Positions 18,261-25,726 of a stretch of 64,000 nucleotides of DNA are shown in pieces. The notes under the pieces were generated by a model that worked only from the letters and a program-made list of their open reading frames with translations, searched no databases and was not told the DNA's origin. A program made the translations under genes and the position numbers. Positions within the stretch are counted from its first letter, which is position 1; each line of letters starts with the position of its first letter. The stretch lies in the NCBI GenBank assembly GCA_945903645.1, contig CAMDOM010000007.1:1-64000 (forward strand), in the 5' to 3' direction. The stretch comes from Chryseobacterium gleum. GTDB taxonomy: Bacteria; Bacteroidota; Bacteroidia; UBA10329.

Positions 18261-20546
18261 GTGGTTCGGGCGCTTGTAAGTTTTCTACTTTCCTTCATGC
18301 TGTTGGCATCCCATGCCCATGCCCAAAAGGTAGCGGTAGTGCTTAGTGGTGGTGGTAGTAGTGGTTTGGCGCATATTGGCGTGCTGCGCGCGTTGGAAGA
18401 AAACAACATTCCAATAGACTATGTAGCGGGAACAAGTATGGGTGCTTTGATAGGTGCCCTGTATGCCGTGGGCATGTCGCCAGATGAGATGGACAAACTG
18501 GCCCGCTCAAAAGCCTTCTACGAGATGGCAAAGGGGGTCATTAACGAAGATTACAAGTACTATTTCAAAACCACCGATGCCGACCCATCGTGGGTCACCA
18601 TGCGGTTTGAAATAGATAGCGGCCTCAAAACCTCACTACCTGTCAATATCGTTTCGCCATACGCTATGGATATTGGGTTGATTGAGTTTATGTCGCAAGC
18701 GATTGCTGCTGCGGGCTACAATTTTGATAGTCTGTATGTGCCTTTTCGTTGTGTAGCAGCTGATGTAGGGGCCAAAAGGCAAGTGATTTTTCGGGATGGT
18801 GATATGTGTCAGGCGGTGCGGGCCTCGTTCACTTATCCGCTATACATGAAACCCATCAAGATAAAAGGTCGGCTGTTGTTTGATGGTGGCATCTACAACA
18901 ACTTTCCGAGCGATGTGGTGATTCAAGATTTTAAGCCCGATATGGTTATAGGCAGCGTGGTAGCAAGCGAACTGACCGACCCAGATGCAGATAATCTAGA
19001 ATCGCAATTGAAAGCGTTGCTTATGAATCGCACCGATTATTCGGATGTGGGCGATTGTGGGTTTATCATTTTACCAAAAATTCCAAATGTGCCCGTGATG
19101 GACTTTACGCGCAATGGGCAGATAATAGATGGTGGATATGCTACTGCTTTGGAGCGCATGCCCGAAATTCTAGCTTCCATTACAGAACATGTGCATACCG
19201 AAGACCGCAAGCAGAGTCGCGATGCGTTTAATGCCAAAAAGCCTGAGTTGAGCTTTGATAGAATAATTATTAACGGACTAAAGCCCGAGCAGGCCGACTA
19301 TGTGCAACGCAACATTCGCAAGCGACAAGATGTGGTTCCGTTCGACCAAGTGAGGCGTGAGTATTTCAAACTTGCAGCCGATGAGATGATAAAAAGTATT
19401 TATCCACGCGCCATATTCAACCCCGAAACCAAACATTTCGACCTGCACTTGGACATCAAGGCGGACAACGATATCATTGCCCAATTTGGGGGCAATATAT
19501 CTTCGCGCAGTATCAACCAAGCGTATATTGGATTAGGATATAAATTCTTTCGTCAGTTTTCTTTGGGCATCTACGCCAACACCCACATCGGCAAATTCTA
19601 CACATCAGGTCAAGTGCGCGCTCGCCTCGATTTGCCACTTGGGCTGCCCTTCTTCTTTGAAATAACGGGCACCATCAATCAGTGGAACTACTTCGACAGT
19701 TTCACCACGTTTTTTGAAGTGAACAAGCCTTCATATCTCATTCTCTCCGACCGCTCTACCGAAATTAGTCTTGGGTTTCCACTTACCAGCAAAATAAAGG
19801 TGATTCCTGCCGTGGGGTTCACCAACATTAGCAATAGCTACTACCACATAACAGATGTGGGCGATAACGAGCGGCCAGATGAACAGACGATGAACGTGGC
19901 CACATTTCGTTTGCTTATAGAGCGAAAAACCATGAACCGAAAACTCTATCCCAGCGAGGGCCGGGAGTTTATGATTCAAGCACGCTACACCGCGGGTCGC
20001 GAAATAAATCAGCCTGGATCCACATCACTCACCAACGAAGTTTTTGAGAAAGACAGAGGTTGGTTCAATATAAAAGGGCGTTACGACCAATATTTTTTTG
20101 CCGAAAGCAAACTGCGCTTGGGCATTTTTGGCGAAGTAGCGTGGAGCAGCCAAAACTTCTTCTCTAATTATCAAACTACGCTTTTGATGGCCACACCTTT
20201 TGAGCCAACACCAGAATCGAAAACCCTTTATCTCGACCAATACCGAAGCAATCGCTATGGAGCAGTTGGTCTTAAGGGCGTTTGGTTGGTGTGGAAAAAT
20301 CTTGATTTTCGAGTAGAGACCTACGTGTATACTGCTTGGGAGAAATACAAGCAAAACGTCAATCAAGATGCCGGATATTATCCCATTCGCATCGACCCGC
20401 AGCTTATTGCCACTTCCGCCTTGGTGTATCATTCGCCCCTTGGACCCATCAGCATTTCCGGAAATTATTACCAGAAACAAGAGCAGCCGTGGTCGTTTCT
20501 ATTCCACATCGGTTACATTTTATTCAACAGGCGCGGGTTAGAGTGA
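18261..20546 (+). CDS. Patatin-like phospholipase with POTRA and Omp85-type barrel (PlpD-like)
   Basis: The 761-residue protein combines a lipase with its own outer-membrane barrel, like type Vd autotransporters. A signal peptide ends at HAHAQ (about residue 22). The patatin domain (23-310) has the oxyanion loop GGGSSG (30-35), nucleophile Ser59 in GTSMG and catalytic Asp208 in LLFDGG. A POTRA-like segment (LSFDRIIINGLKPEQADYVQRNI...) starts near 330. From about 415 on there is an antiparallel barrel of Omp85 type (AQFGGNISSRS... GYILFNRRGLE). GTG is the only start that gives a full signal peptide; the first ATG falls inside it. The likely role is surface-exposed or released phospholipase A activity. 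It stands alone, before hemB. Confidence 0.87.
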   Translation: MVRALVSFLLSFMLLASHAHAQKVAVVLSGGGSSGLAHIGVLRALEENNIPIDYVAGTSMGALIGALYAVGMSPDEMDKLARSKAFYEMAKGVINEDYKYYFKTTDADPSWVTMRFEIDSGLKTSLPVNIVSPYAMDIGLIEFMSQAIAAAGYNFDSLYVPFRCVAADVGAKRQVIFRDGDMCQAVRASFTYPLYMKPIKIKGRLLFDGGIYNNFPSDVVIQDFKPDMVIGSVVASELTDPDADNLESQLKALLMNRTDYSDVGDCGFIILPKIPNVPVMDFTRNGQIIDGGYATALERMPEILASITEHVHTEDRKQSRDAFNAKKPELSFDRIIINGLKPEQADYVQRNIRKRQDVVPFDQVRREYFKLAADEMIKSIYPRAIFNPETKHFDLHLDIKADNDIIAQFGGNISSRSINQAYIGLGYKFFRQFSLGIYANTHIGKFYTSGQVRARLDLPLGLPFFFEITGTINQWNYFDSFTTFFEVNKPSYLILSDRSTEISLGFPLTSKIKVIPAVGFTNISNSYYHITDVGDNERPDEQTMNVATFRLLIERKTMNRKLYPSEGREFMIQARYTAGREINQPGSTSLTNEVFEKDRGWFNIKGRYDQYFFAESKLRLGIFGEVAWSSQNFFSNYQTTLLMATPFEPTPESKTLYLDQYRSNRYGAVGLKGVWLVWKNLDFRVETYVYTAWEKYKQNVNQDAGYYPIRIDPQLIATSALVYHSPLGPISISGNYYQKQEQPWSFLFHIGYILFNRRGLE

Positions 20547-20575
20547 TTTCTAGCGACATTGTAATTCGTGTCAAA

Positions 20576-20604
20576 TTGCCATTCCCTGTGCCTTCTTACT
20601 TTTG
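20576..20604 (+). promoter_or_regulatory. Promoter of hemB
   Basis: TTG (20576-20578), an 18-base spacer and an exact TAnnTTTG box, TACTTTTG (20597-20604). This is the best-spaced Bacteroidota-type promoter in the window; the leader to the ATG at 20627 would be about 15 bases. Confidence 0.65.
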
Positions 20605-20626
20605 ACCACACATCAATTCATTTCTA

Positions 20627-21604
20627 ATGCTCGAACGCCCACGTAGGAATCGCAACACTGACACTATTCGGGGTATGGTGCGCGAAACCCGTCTTCATCT
20701 CGATAACCTTATTTTCCCCCTGTTTTTGTTGGATGGTAAAGGGAAAAATGAACCCATAAAATCGTTGCCTGGCATTGCACGCCTATCAGAAGACAATGCC
20801 CTGCGTGAAATGGAGCAGTGCATGAAACTCGGCTTGCGCTCGTTCGTGTTATTTCCTGCGGTGGCAGAAAAATTGAAGGATACCGAGGCTACGTATTCCT
20901 ACTCGAAGAAGAACTTCTACCTGCGCATCATCAAAAAGATGAAGCAAGAATTTCCGGAGAGCTGTCTTATTAGCGATGTGGCTATGGATCCCTACAGCAG
21001 CGATGGCCACGATGGTTTGGTGGAGAATGGCCGCATTCTAAATGATGAAACACTCGGAATTCTTGGTCGCATGGCCTTGGCTCAAGCCGAAGCTGGCATT
21101 GACATTATTGGCCCAAGCGATATGATGGATGGACGCGTAGCCCATATCCGCGAAGAACTTGATGATGCCGATTTTGAGCAAGTGGGCATCATGGCTTACA
21201 CCGCTAAGTATGCCAGTGCTTATTATGGCCCGTTTCGCGATGCACTCGAAAGCGCCCCAAAACATGGCGACAAGAAAACCTATCAAATGGATCCAGCCAA
21301 TAGCCGTGAAGCCCTCCGCGAGGCTGCCTTGGATGCGTCTGAAGGAGCCGATTTTCTGATGGTGAAACCCGCTTTGCTTTATTTGGATATCATCCATTCC
21401 TTAAGCCAAAATCACGACCTACCCATTGCGGCCTACAATGTGAGCGGAGAATACGCCATGCTTAAAGCCGCTGCCGAAAAAGGGTGGCTCGACTACAATA
21501 AGGCCATGCCCGAAATGCTGCTTAGCATCCGCAGAGCTGGAGCCACAGCTATTTTGACCTACGCTGCAAAAGAGTATGCGCAATTGATGGCAGATAAACA
21601 CTAA
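20627..21604 (+). CDS. hemB: Porphobilinogen synthase (delta-aminolevulinic acid dehydratase)
   Basis: HemB joins two 5-aminolevulinate molecules into porphobilinogen for haem synthesis. The Schiff-base lysines are Lys194 (YTAKYASAYYGPFR) and Lys247 (FLMVKPALLYLD). Between 117 and 130 the sequence is DVAMDPYSSDGHDG, in which the three zinc cysteines of the animal-type enzyme are replaced by Ala, Asp and Asp. This is therefore the zinc-independent, magnesium-using class. The 325-residue length is normal. It has its own well-formed promoter and lies alone between the patatin gene and a toxin-antitoxin pair. Confidence 0.96.
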   Translation: MLERPRRNRNTDTIRGMVRETRLHLDNLIFPLFLLDGKGKNEPIKSLPGIARLSEDNALREMEQCMKLGLRSFVLFPAVAEKLKDTEATYSYSKKNFYLRIIKKMKQEFPESCLISDVAMDPYSSDGHDGLVENGRILNDETLGILGRMALAQAEAGIDIIGPSDMMDGRVAHIREELDDADFEQVGIMAYTAKYASAYYGPFRDALESAPKHGDKKTYQMDPANSREALREAALDASEGADFLMVKPALLYLDIIHSLSQNHDLPIAAYNVSGEYAMLKAAAEKGWLDYNKAMPEMLLSIRRAGATAILTYAAKEYAQLMADKH

Positions 21605-21661
21605 GAAATGGGGAAGGCCGCTGAAATGGAAAGCTTAAAAAGTCATTCTTTCTATTAATTT

Positions 21662-21685
21662 TATAAACAATTTTGTTTATATTTG
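21662..21685 (+). promoter_or_regulatory. Palindromic operator on the promoter of the AbiE-type pair
   Basis: A near-perfect palindrome with nine-base arms TATAAACAA and TTGTTTATA around two T residues (21662-21681) overlaps the -7 box TATATTTG (21678-21685). The box ends four bases before the antitoxin ATG at 21690, so transcription would begin at or next to the start codon. A helix-turn-helix antitoxin bound here would block its own promoter. Confidence 0.6.
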
Positions 21686-21689
21686 GGGC

Positions 21690-22178
21690 ATGGACAAGCG
21701 ATTCGAGAAATACAAGGGCATTCATCCCGGCATCGTACTCGAACGCGAACTGAAGAGACGTTCGCTTCGGCAGCGCCCTTTTGCCCTGTCCGTGGCCGAG
21801 CATCCGCAGACATTCAATGCAATCACCAAAGGCAGACGCAGCATGGGCACCGCACTTGCGCTGAAGATTGAGAGAGTATTGGGATTGGAAGAAGGCACAT
21901 TGGCTCTTTTGCAGACCCACCACGATATTCTCAAGGAAAAAGAGAAGCAACAAGGCGAAACACCCGATTTGTCCATACTCCGTCAGGCGTTGTTTTGGGA
22001 CACCGACATCAATCGCATAGATTGGCACAGGCAATACAATGCCGTTATCCTGCGTGTATTTGAGCGCGGGAATGCGCAAGAGAAAAACGAGATAACCCGC
22101 TTCTATGGTAGTTCCAAAGTGCAGATGATACTCAAAGCAAGCAGAACAATGCCTATGACTTTGAGTCAAAAACCGTAA
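21690..22178 (+). CDS. Helix-turn-helix antitoxin-like protein (DUF6922-like C-terminus)
   Basis: The 162-residue protein begins like a HigA/XRE regulator (YKGIHPGIVLERELKRRSL, residues 8-26), with a helix-turn-helix over about 20-75 (QRPFALSVAEHPQTFNAITKGRR). The C-terminal part, LRQALFWDTDINRIDWHRQYNAVILRVFERG...EITRFYG, matches a segment often seen in proteins next to nucleotidyltransferase toxins in Bacteroidota (DUF6922-like, from memory). The gene for such a toxin follows seven bases downstream. The most likely role is antitoxin and autorepressor. A palindrome covers its promoter. The mRNA is probably leaderless. Confidence 0.72.
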   Translation: MDKRFEKYKGIHPGIVLERELKRRSLRQRPFALSVAEHPQTFNAITKGRRSMGTALALKIERVLGLEEGTLALLQTHHDILKEKEKQQGETPDLSILRQALFWDTDINRIDWHRQYNAVILRVFERGNAQEKNEITRFYGSSKVQMILKASRTMPMTLSQKP

Positions 22179-22185
22179 CCAAGCA

Positions 22186-22848
22186 ATGCTTCACTACAAT
22201 ACGGTAAACGGGCTTTTGAAGGAATGTCTTCTAACCCTAATGAAGGCCGATGTGTTTGCCTCGTTCCGTTTAGTGGGTGGCACAGCATTGAGCTTGCAAC
22301 TAGGGCATCGCCAATCCATTGACATTGACCTTTTCAGCGACACCGAATATGGCAGCATTGATTTTGCTTCGATAGAAAATTATCTGAAAGCAACCTTCGC
22401 CTATACAGACCATTTCTCTGATTTGAATCCTGCAATAGGCAAGTCGTACATCATTGGTTCCGACCGAAATCAAACCGTCAAACTAGATGTGTTCTATACC
22501 GATGATTTCATTGAGCCACCTGTTGTAGCCGATGGCCTGCGGCTGGCCAGCCCAGCAGAAATTGCTGCAATGAAAATGGATGTAGTGCAGCGCGGTGGAC
22601 GAAAAAAGGATTTTTGGGACATACATGAGCTTTTGAACACACACAGCATTTCAGAAATGATTGGTCTGCATCTCAAGCGCTATGAGTATGCACATGACCA
22701 AGCACTGCTACTCAAAAATCTCACAAATTTTTCTTTGGCTAACAATGATTTTGATCCGATTTGTTTGAAGGGTAAATACTGGGAATTTATACGAGAGGAT
22801 TTGGAAGATGCCGTGAAGGAGTATAAACGCAAATTGACTAAGTCGTAA
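22186..22848 (+). CDS. Nucleotidyltransferase toxin, AbiEii/MenT-like
   Basis: A 220-residue protein with the nucleotidyltransferase core FRLVGGTALSLQLGHRQSIDIDLFS (residues 28-51), where Gly31-Gly32 and the metal-binding Asp46 and Asp48 define the AbiEii/DUF1814 family. The later DVFYTDD and ASPAEIAAMKMDVVQRGGRKKDFWDIHEL (about 115-153) fit the same family. AbiE toxins work by modifying an RNA or nucleotide target; MenT relatives add nucleotides to tRNA ends. Partner: the helix-turn-helix gene seven bases upstream. The cognate antitoxin here is not a classical AbiEi, which makes the pairing less usual. Abortive phage defence or stabilisation of the locus is plausible but unproven. Confidence 0.82.
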   Translation: MLHYNTVNGLLKECLLTLMKADVFASFRLVGGTALSLQLGHRQSIDIDLFSDTEYGSIDFASIENYLKATFAYTDHFSDLNPAIGKSYIIGSDRNQTVKLDVFYTDDFIEPPVVADGLRLASPAEIAAMKMDVVQRGGRKKDFWDIHELLNTHSISEMIGLHLKRYEYAHDQALLLKNLTNFSLANNDFDPICLKGKYWEFIREDLEDAVKEYKRKLTKS

Positions 22849-22926
22849 TTCTAAAACACTTTCAGACTGTGCTATTAATCAAAATTCCTTTTTCTACTTT
22901 TCCATTTCATATTAACCCTAGCTGCC

Positions 22927-23934
22927 GTGCTTAAAATTGATATGCATACCCACATGATGCCTCGGCACATGCCCGACTTCACCAAGAAGTTTGGCTATGG
23001 CGATTTCATCACTATGGAGCATGTGAACGAAGGCGAGGCCAACATGATGCAGGGCTCACGGTTCTTTCGCAAGGTGCAGCGCAATGTGTGGGATGCAGAA
23101 GTGCGCATTCCAGAATACGCCCAGTTCAACACCCAAGTGCAAGTGGTGTGCACCATTCCTGTATTGTTTTCCTATTGGGCCAATGCAAAAGATGGAGCGG
23201 AGGTATCACGTTTCCTCAATGACGACCTTGCCGAGTCCATCTCACCGTTCCCAAAAAACTACATTGCATTGGGCACCTTGCCCATGCAAGACACCCACCT
23301 TGCGATTCGCGAATTGGAGCGGTGCAAAGCGTTAGGTTTTCCTGGCGTGCAGATTGGTTCCAACATCAACGACCGCAACCTCAGCGAGCCCGAATTCTAT
23401 CCCATTTTTCAAGCCTGCGAAGAATTGGGAATGGCCGTATTTGTGCATCCTTGGAACATGATGGGCATGGAACACATGCGCAGATACTGGCTTCCATGGT
23501 TGGTGGGCATGCCAGCCGAAACAAGCCGTGCGATTTGTTCCATGGTTTTTGCCGGCATTTTTGAGAAACTCCCAAACTTGCGTGTTTGCTTTGCGCATGC
23601 AGGCGGGTCGTTCATCCCAACAATAGGCCGTATTGAACACGGATTCAACTGCCGACCCGACCTCGTGGCTATGGACAATGAACGCAATCCACGCGAGTAT
23701 CTCGGCAAGTTTTGGGTTGATTGCATTACCCACGATGCCGCAGCCCTACAGTTCATTATCGATGCTGTCGGCTCCGATAAAGTGTGCCTAGGCAGCGATT
23801 ATCCCTTTCCGCTTGGCGATTTAGAAATCGGAAAGTTTATCGAAGACATGAACCTCTCTCAATCAGACTTGGACAACATTCGCTGCAATAGCACCCTCAC
23901 TTGGCTAAATCTCGATAAGTCGCGATTCGTCTAA
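22927..23934 (+). CDS. ACMSD-like amidohydrolase
   Basis: This 335-residue TIM-barrel enzyme resembles 2-amino-3-carboxymuconate-6-semialdehyde decarboxylase of the kynurenine pathway. The metal site is visible: His7 and His9 in DMHTHMMP, His in FVHPWNMMG, His in CFAHAGGSF and Asp in CLGSDYPFPLGD. The VHPWNMMG stretch and the final SDYPFPLGD are typical of ACMSD within the amidohydrolase-2 family. The start is GTG (22927), because the HxH motif must be at the extreme N-terminus. No other kynurenine-pathway gene lies in the window, so the substrate is not certain; a related decarboxylase is the alternative. Confidence 0.85.
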   Translation: MLKIDMHTHMMPRHMPDFTKKFGYGDFITMEHVNEGEANMMQGSRFFRKVQRNVWDAEVRIPEYAQFNTQVQVVCTIPVLFSYWANAKDGAEVSRFLNDDLAESISPFPKNYIALGTLPMQDTHLAIRELERCKALGFPGVQIGSNINDRNLSEPEFYPIFQACEELGMAVFVHPWNMMGMEHMRRYWLPWLVGMPAETSRAICSMVFAGIFEKLPNLRVCFAHAGGSFIPTIGRIEHGFNCRPDLVAMDNERNPREYLGKFWVDCITHDAAALQFIIDAVGSDKVCLGSDYPFPLGDLEIGKFIEDMNLSQSDLDNIRCNSTLTWLNLDKSRFV

Positions 23935-23989
23935 TCCCAAAATATGCCAATTACTGCTTTGCCGACATCCCTCAGGGGCATGGCGAGGG

Positions 23990-23997
23990 TAATTTTG
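23990..23997 (+). promoter_or_regulatory. Putative -7 box of msrBA
   Basis: TAATTTTG is an exact TAnnTTTG box 22 bases before the ATG at 24020. The nearest upstream TTTG (23958-23961) is too far for a normal spacer. Confidence 0.35.
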
Positions 23998-24019
23998 ATG
24001 TTCAAATTTTCGCCCTAAC

Positions 24020-25090
24020 ATGAAAAATGCAATGAGAGAAGCAGGAGTTTTATTTGTAATCACAGCATTGGCATGTTCTCAACCGTCCAATGCTAGTTTG
24101 GCAGATGCCACTGCAACGGAAGAAACACAACACCAAACGCCACCCGACACCAATTGGACAACTCGGGTAGTGAAATCGAAAGAGGAATGGAAAAAGCAGT
24201 TGAATAGCGAGCAGTATTACGTTACCCGAGAAAAAGGTACCGAACGCCCCTTTACCTATCCCCTCTACGAAAACAAAGACAAAGGCATCTACTACTGCAT
24301 ATCCTGCAACAACCCACTCTATAGCTCCGAAACCAAATTCAATTCCGGCACCGGATGGCCCAGCTTCTGGAAACCCTATTCCACCAAAAGCATTCTAGTT
24401 GGCACCGATGATTCGCATGGCATGACGCGTGACGAAGTTACCTGCGCCCGTTGCGATGCCCATTTGGGTCACGTATTCAACGATGGCCCCGAACCAACAG
24501 GAATGCGCCATTGCATCAATGGCGTGGCGCTTGGATTTGAGAAAAAAGTCAAGTTAGAGAAGGTCGTATTTGCCATGGGATGCTTCTGGTGTGTCGAAGA
24601 AATTTTCGAAAGCATTAAAGGCGTAAAAGCAGCTGTTTCGGGCTATTCAGGCGGCAAAGAAAAAAACCCAACCTACGAGCAAGTAGGCAGCGGCAGCACC
24701 TCCCATGCCGAAGCCGTAGAAGTGACCTACGACCCCAGCGTAGTAAGCTTTGAGCAACTCCTCAAAGTATATTTCAATTCGGGCAACATCACCACTGTAG
24801 ACGGCCAAGCACCCGATTTTGGAAAGCAATATCGGTCTATTGTGTTCTATAAAAACGAAACAGAAAAGGAGACTGTAGAAAAATACATCAAGAAGCTGAG
24901 CAAATCTGGAGACTACGCATCCAAGATTGCCGTGCAAGTTGCCCCATTCACCAAATTCTACCCTGCCGAGCAATACCATCAAGACTATGTAAAACACAAC
25001 CCCACCAATAGCTACGTGGTTGGGGTTTCCAGACCGCGCTATGATGCGGCCATCACCAAATTCCCTGAGTTGTTGAAGCCCGGCCACTAA
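24020..25090 (+). CDS. msrBA: Exported bifunctional methionine sulfoxide reductase MsrB-MsrA
   Basis: One protein repairs both stereoisomers of methionine sulfoxide. An N-terminal signal ([14 protein letters not shown]) precedes Cys19; the lipobox A-L-A-C is imperfect, so lipidation is possible but unsure. The MsrB domain comes first (about 50-175), with zinc cysteines 93, 96, 142 and 145 and catalytic Cys165 in RHCINGVAL. The MsrA domain follows (about 182-340), with catalytic Cys188 in GCFWC and the later [10 protein letters not shown] block. The MsrB-then-MsrA order is the reverse of the MsrA-MsrB fusions of Neisseria-type proteins. An exported fusion suggests that it protects periplasmic or surface proteins from oxidants. 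Confidence 0.93.
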   Translation: MKNAMREAGVLFVITALACSQPSNASLADATATEETQHQTPPDTNWTTRVVKSKEEWKKQLNSEQYYVTREKGTERPFTYPLYENKDKGIYYCISCNNPLYSSETKFNSGTGWPSFWKPYSTKSILVGTDDSHGMTRDEVTCARCDAHLGHVFNDGPEPTGMRHCINGVALGFEKKVKLEKVVFAMGCFWCVEEIFESIKGVKAAVSGYSGGKEKNPTYEQVGSGSTSHAEAVEVTYDPSVVSFEQLLKVYFNSGNITTVDGQAPDFGKQYRSIVFYKNETEKETVEKYIKKLSKSGDYASKIAVQVAPFTKFYPAEQYHQDYVKHNPTNSYVVGVSRPRYDAAITKFPELLKPGH

Positions 25091-25140
25091 TACCCCGCCT
25101 CAAACCAACGCTGCATCGCTTTCTTTTCTTTGGGCGTTTC

Positions 25141-25206
25141 CCCGCTTCCAAAAAAGCGGGGTCGGGCTGTCCGTTCCCATCTTTTGCTCCAAAAAGCAAA
25201 AGGATG
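25141..25206. repeat. Paired hairpin element with identical CCAAAA loops
   Basis: The first hairpin is CCCGCTT-CCAAAA-AAGCGGG (25141-25160). The second is CTTTTGCT-CCAAAA-AGCAAAAG (25181-25202), extended by CAT/ATG with one bulged G. Both share the loop CCAAAA. The context, with GGGCTGTCCGTTCCCATC before and CATCCCTAACGCACGC after, resembles an intergenic repeat I have seen downstream of genes in many Bacteroidota genomes (memory, unchecked). Confidence 0.6.
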
Positions 25207-25333
25207 TCCACTGCCATCCCTAACGCACGCAGCCCGCACGGTCATTGCCACTAGACCCGTGACCTTTTACTGTAATAATTTTGGTAGCGAAGACCCAGCC
25301 CGGCTAAGTGTTCGGATGTAAGTTGGGCTCGCG

Positions 25334-25356
25334 CAAGAGTTCCGTAGGATCTCTTG
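25334..25356. repeat. Small inverted repeat
   Basis: CAAGAG and CTCTTG pair over an 11-base loop. It lies in the same non-coding stretch as the paired hairpins and may belong to the same decayed element. Confidence 0.35.
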
Positions 25357-25371
25357 TGTGGAACATAACGC

Positions 25372-25390
25372 GCCCAGTTTGTAACTGGGC
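25372..25390. repeat. GC-rich inverted repeat
   Basis: GCCCAGT-TTGTA-ACTGGGC is a perfect seven-base stem. It has no T-run after it, so it is not a standard terminator; it might form in RNA read through from msrBA. Confidence 0.45.
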
Positions 25391-25506
25391 AATAAGCTCC
25401 ACCCGATAGTTGCATTTTCATAGCCCATGTTCTTTACAATTTACCCCCAAAGCTAAGCGAACACACTCGTCCTTCTTCACCGTGATAAAAAGTAAGGAAT
25501 ACTACG

Positions 25507-25556
25507 TTGCACAGCCACCGTCATTCTTTGCACAGCCGAAGTAATTCCTTGCACAG
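25507..25556 (+). repeat. Three TTGCACAG direct repeats with exact 21-base period
   Basis: TTGCACAG occurs at 25507-25514, 25528-25535 and 25549-25556. The first two units agree more widely (TTGCACAGCC followed later by ATTC). A 21-base period equals two helical turns, so the copies lie on one face of the DNA, as expected for protein-binding sites. They lie 171-220 bases before the S9 peptidase gene. Confidence 0.6.
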
Positions 25557-25726
25557 TACTTGTTTTTTGAAAACACTGCCTGTCCCTTATTCACCTTTCC
25601 TTTAATCCAAAACACTCCCAGTCCATTTGCCTTTAACAAATACTAACCTTTTCGCCCAATCTCCCTTCTCCACACATTCGCTTAGTTCAGTATCATTGCA
25701 GCCCTGTAGCACTTTATCCTCTTCTC

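Larger units (their letters stand above)
25091..25726. other. 636-base non-coding stretch with hairpins and phased repeats
   Basis: No gene is supported. The stretch holds paired hairpins (25141-25206), two further small hairpins (25334-25356 and 25372-25390) and three phased TTGCACAG repeats (25507-25556). A 63-codon open frame at 25130-25321 runs through the hairpins and is taken to be a by-product of the repeat. Confidence 0.6.

Noticed and set aside
21690-22848. Classical AbiEi/AbiEii phage-defence pair
   Set aside because: The toxin side fits AbiEii, but the upstream protein lacks the AbiEi winged-helix layout, so only an AbiE-type label is used.
25130-25321. 63-codon frame through the paired hairpins
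   Set aside because: The open frame coincides with the repeat element itself; similar strings appear as spurious short proteins in many genomes.
25091-25726. Integron attC site or CRISPR array
   Set aside because: The hairpins differ in stem sequence and the repeats are only eight bases with no integrase or cas gene nearby; spacing and structure fit neither element.
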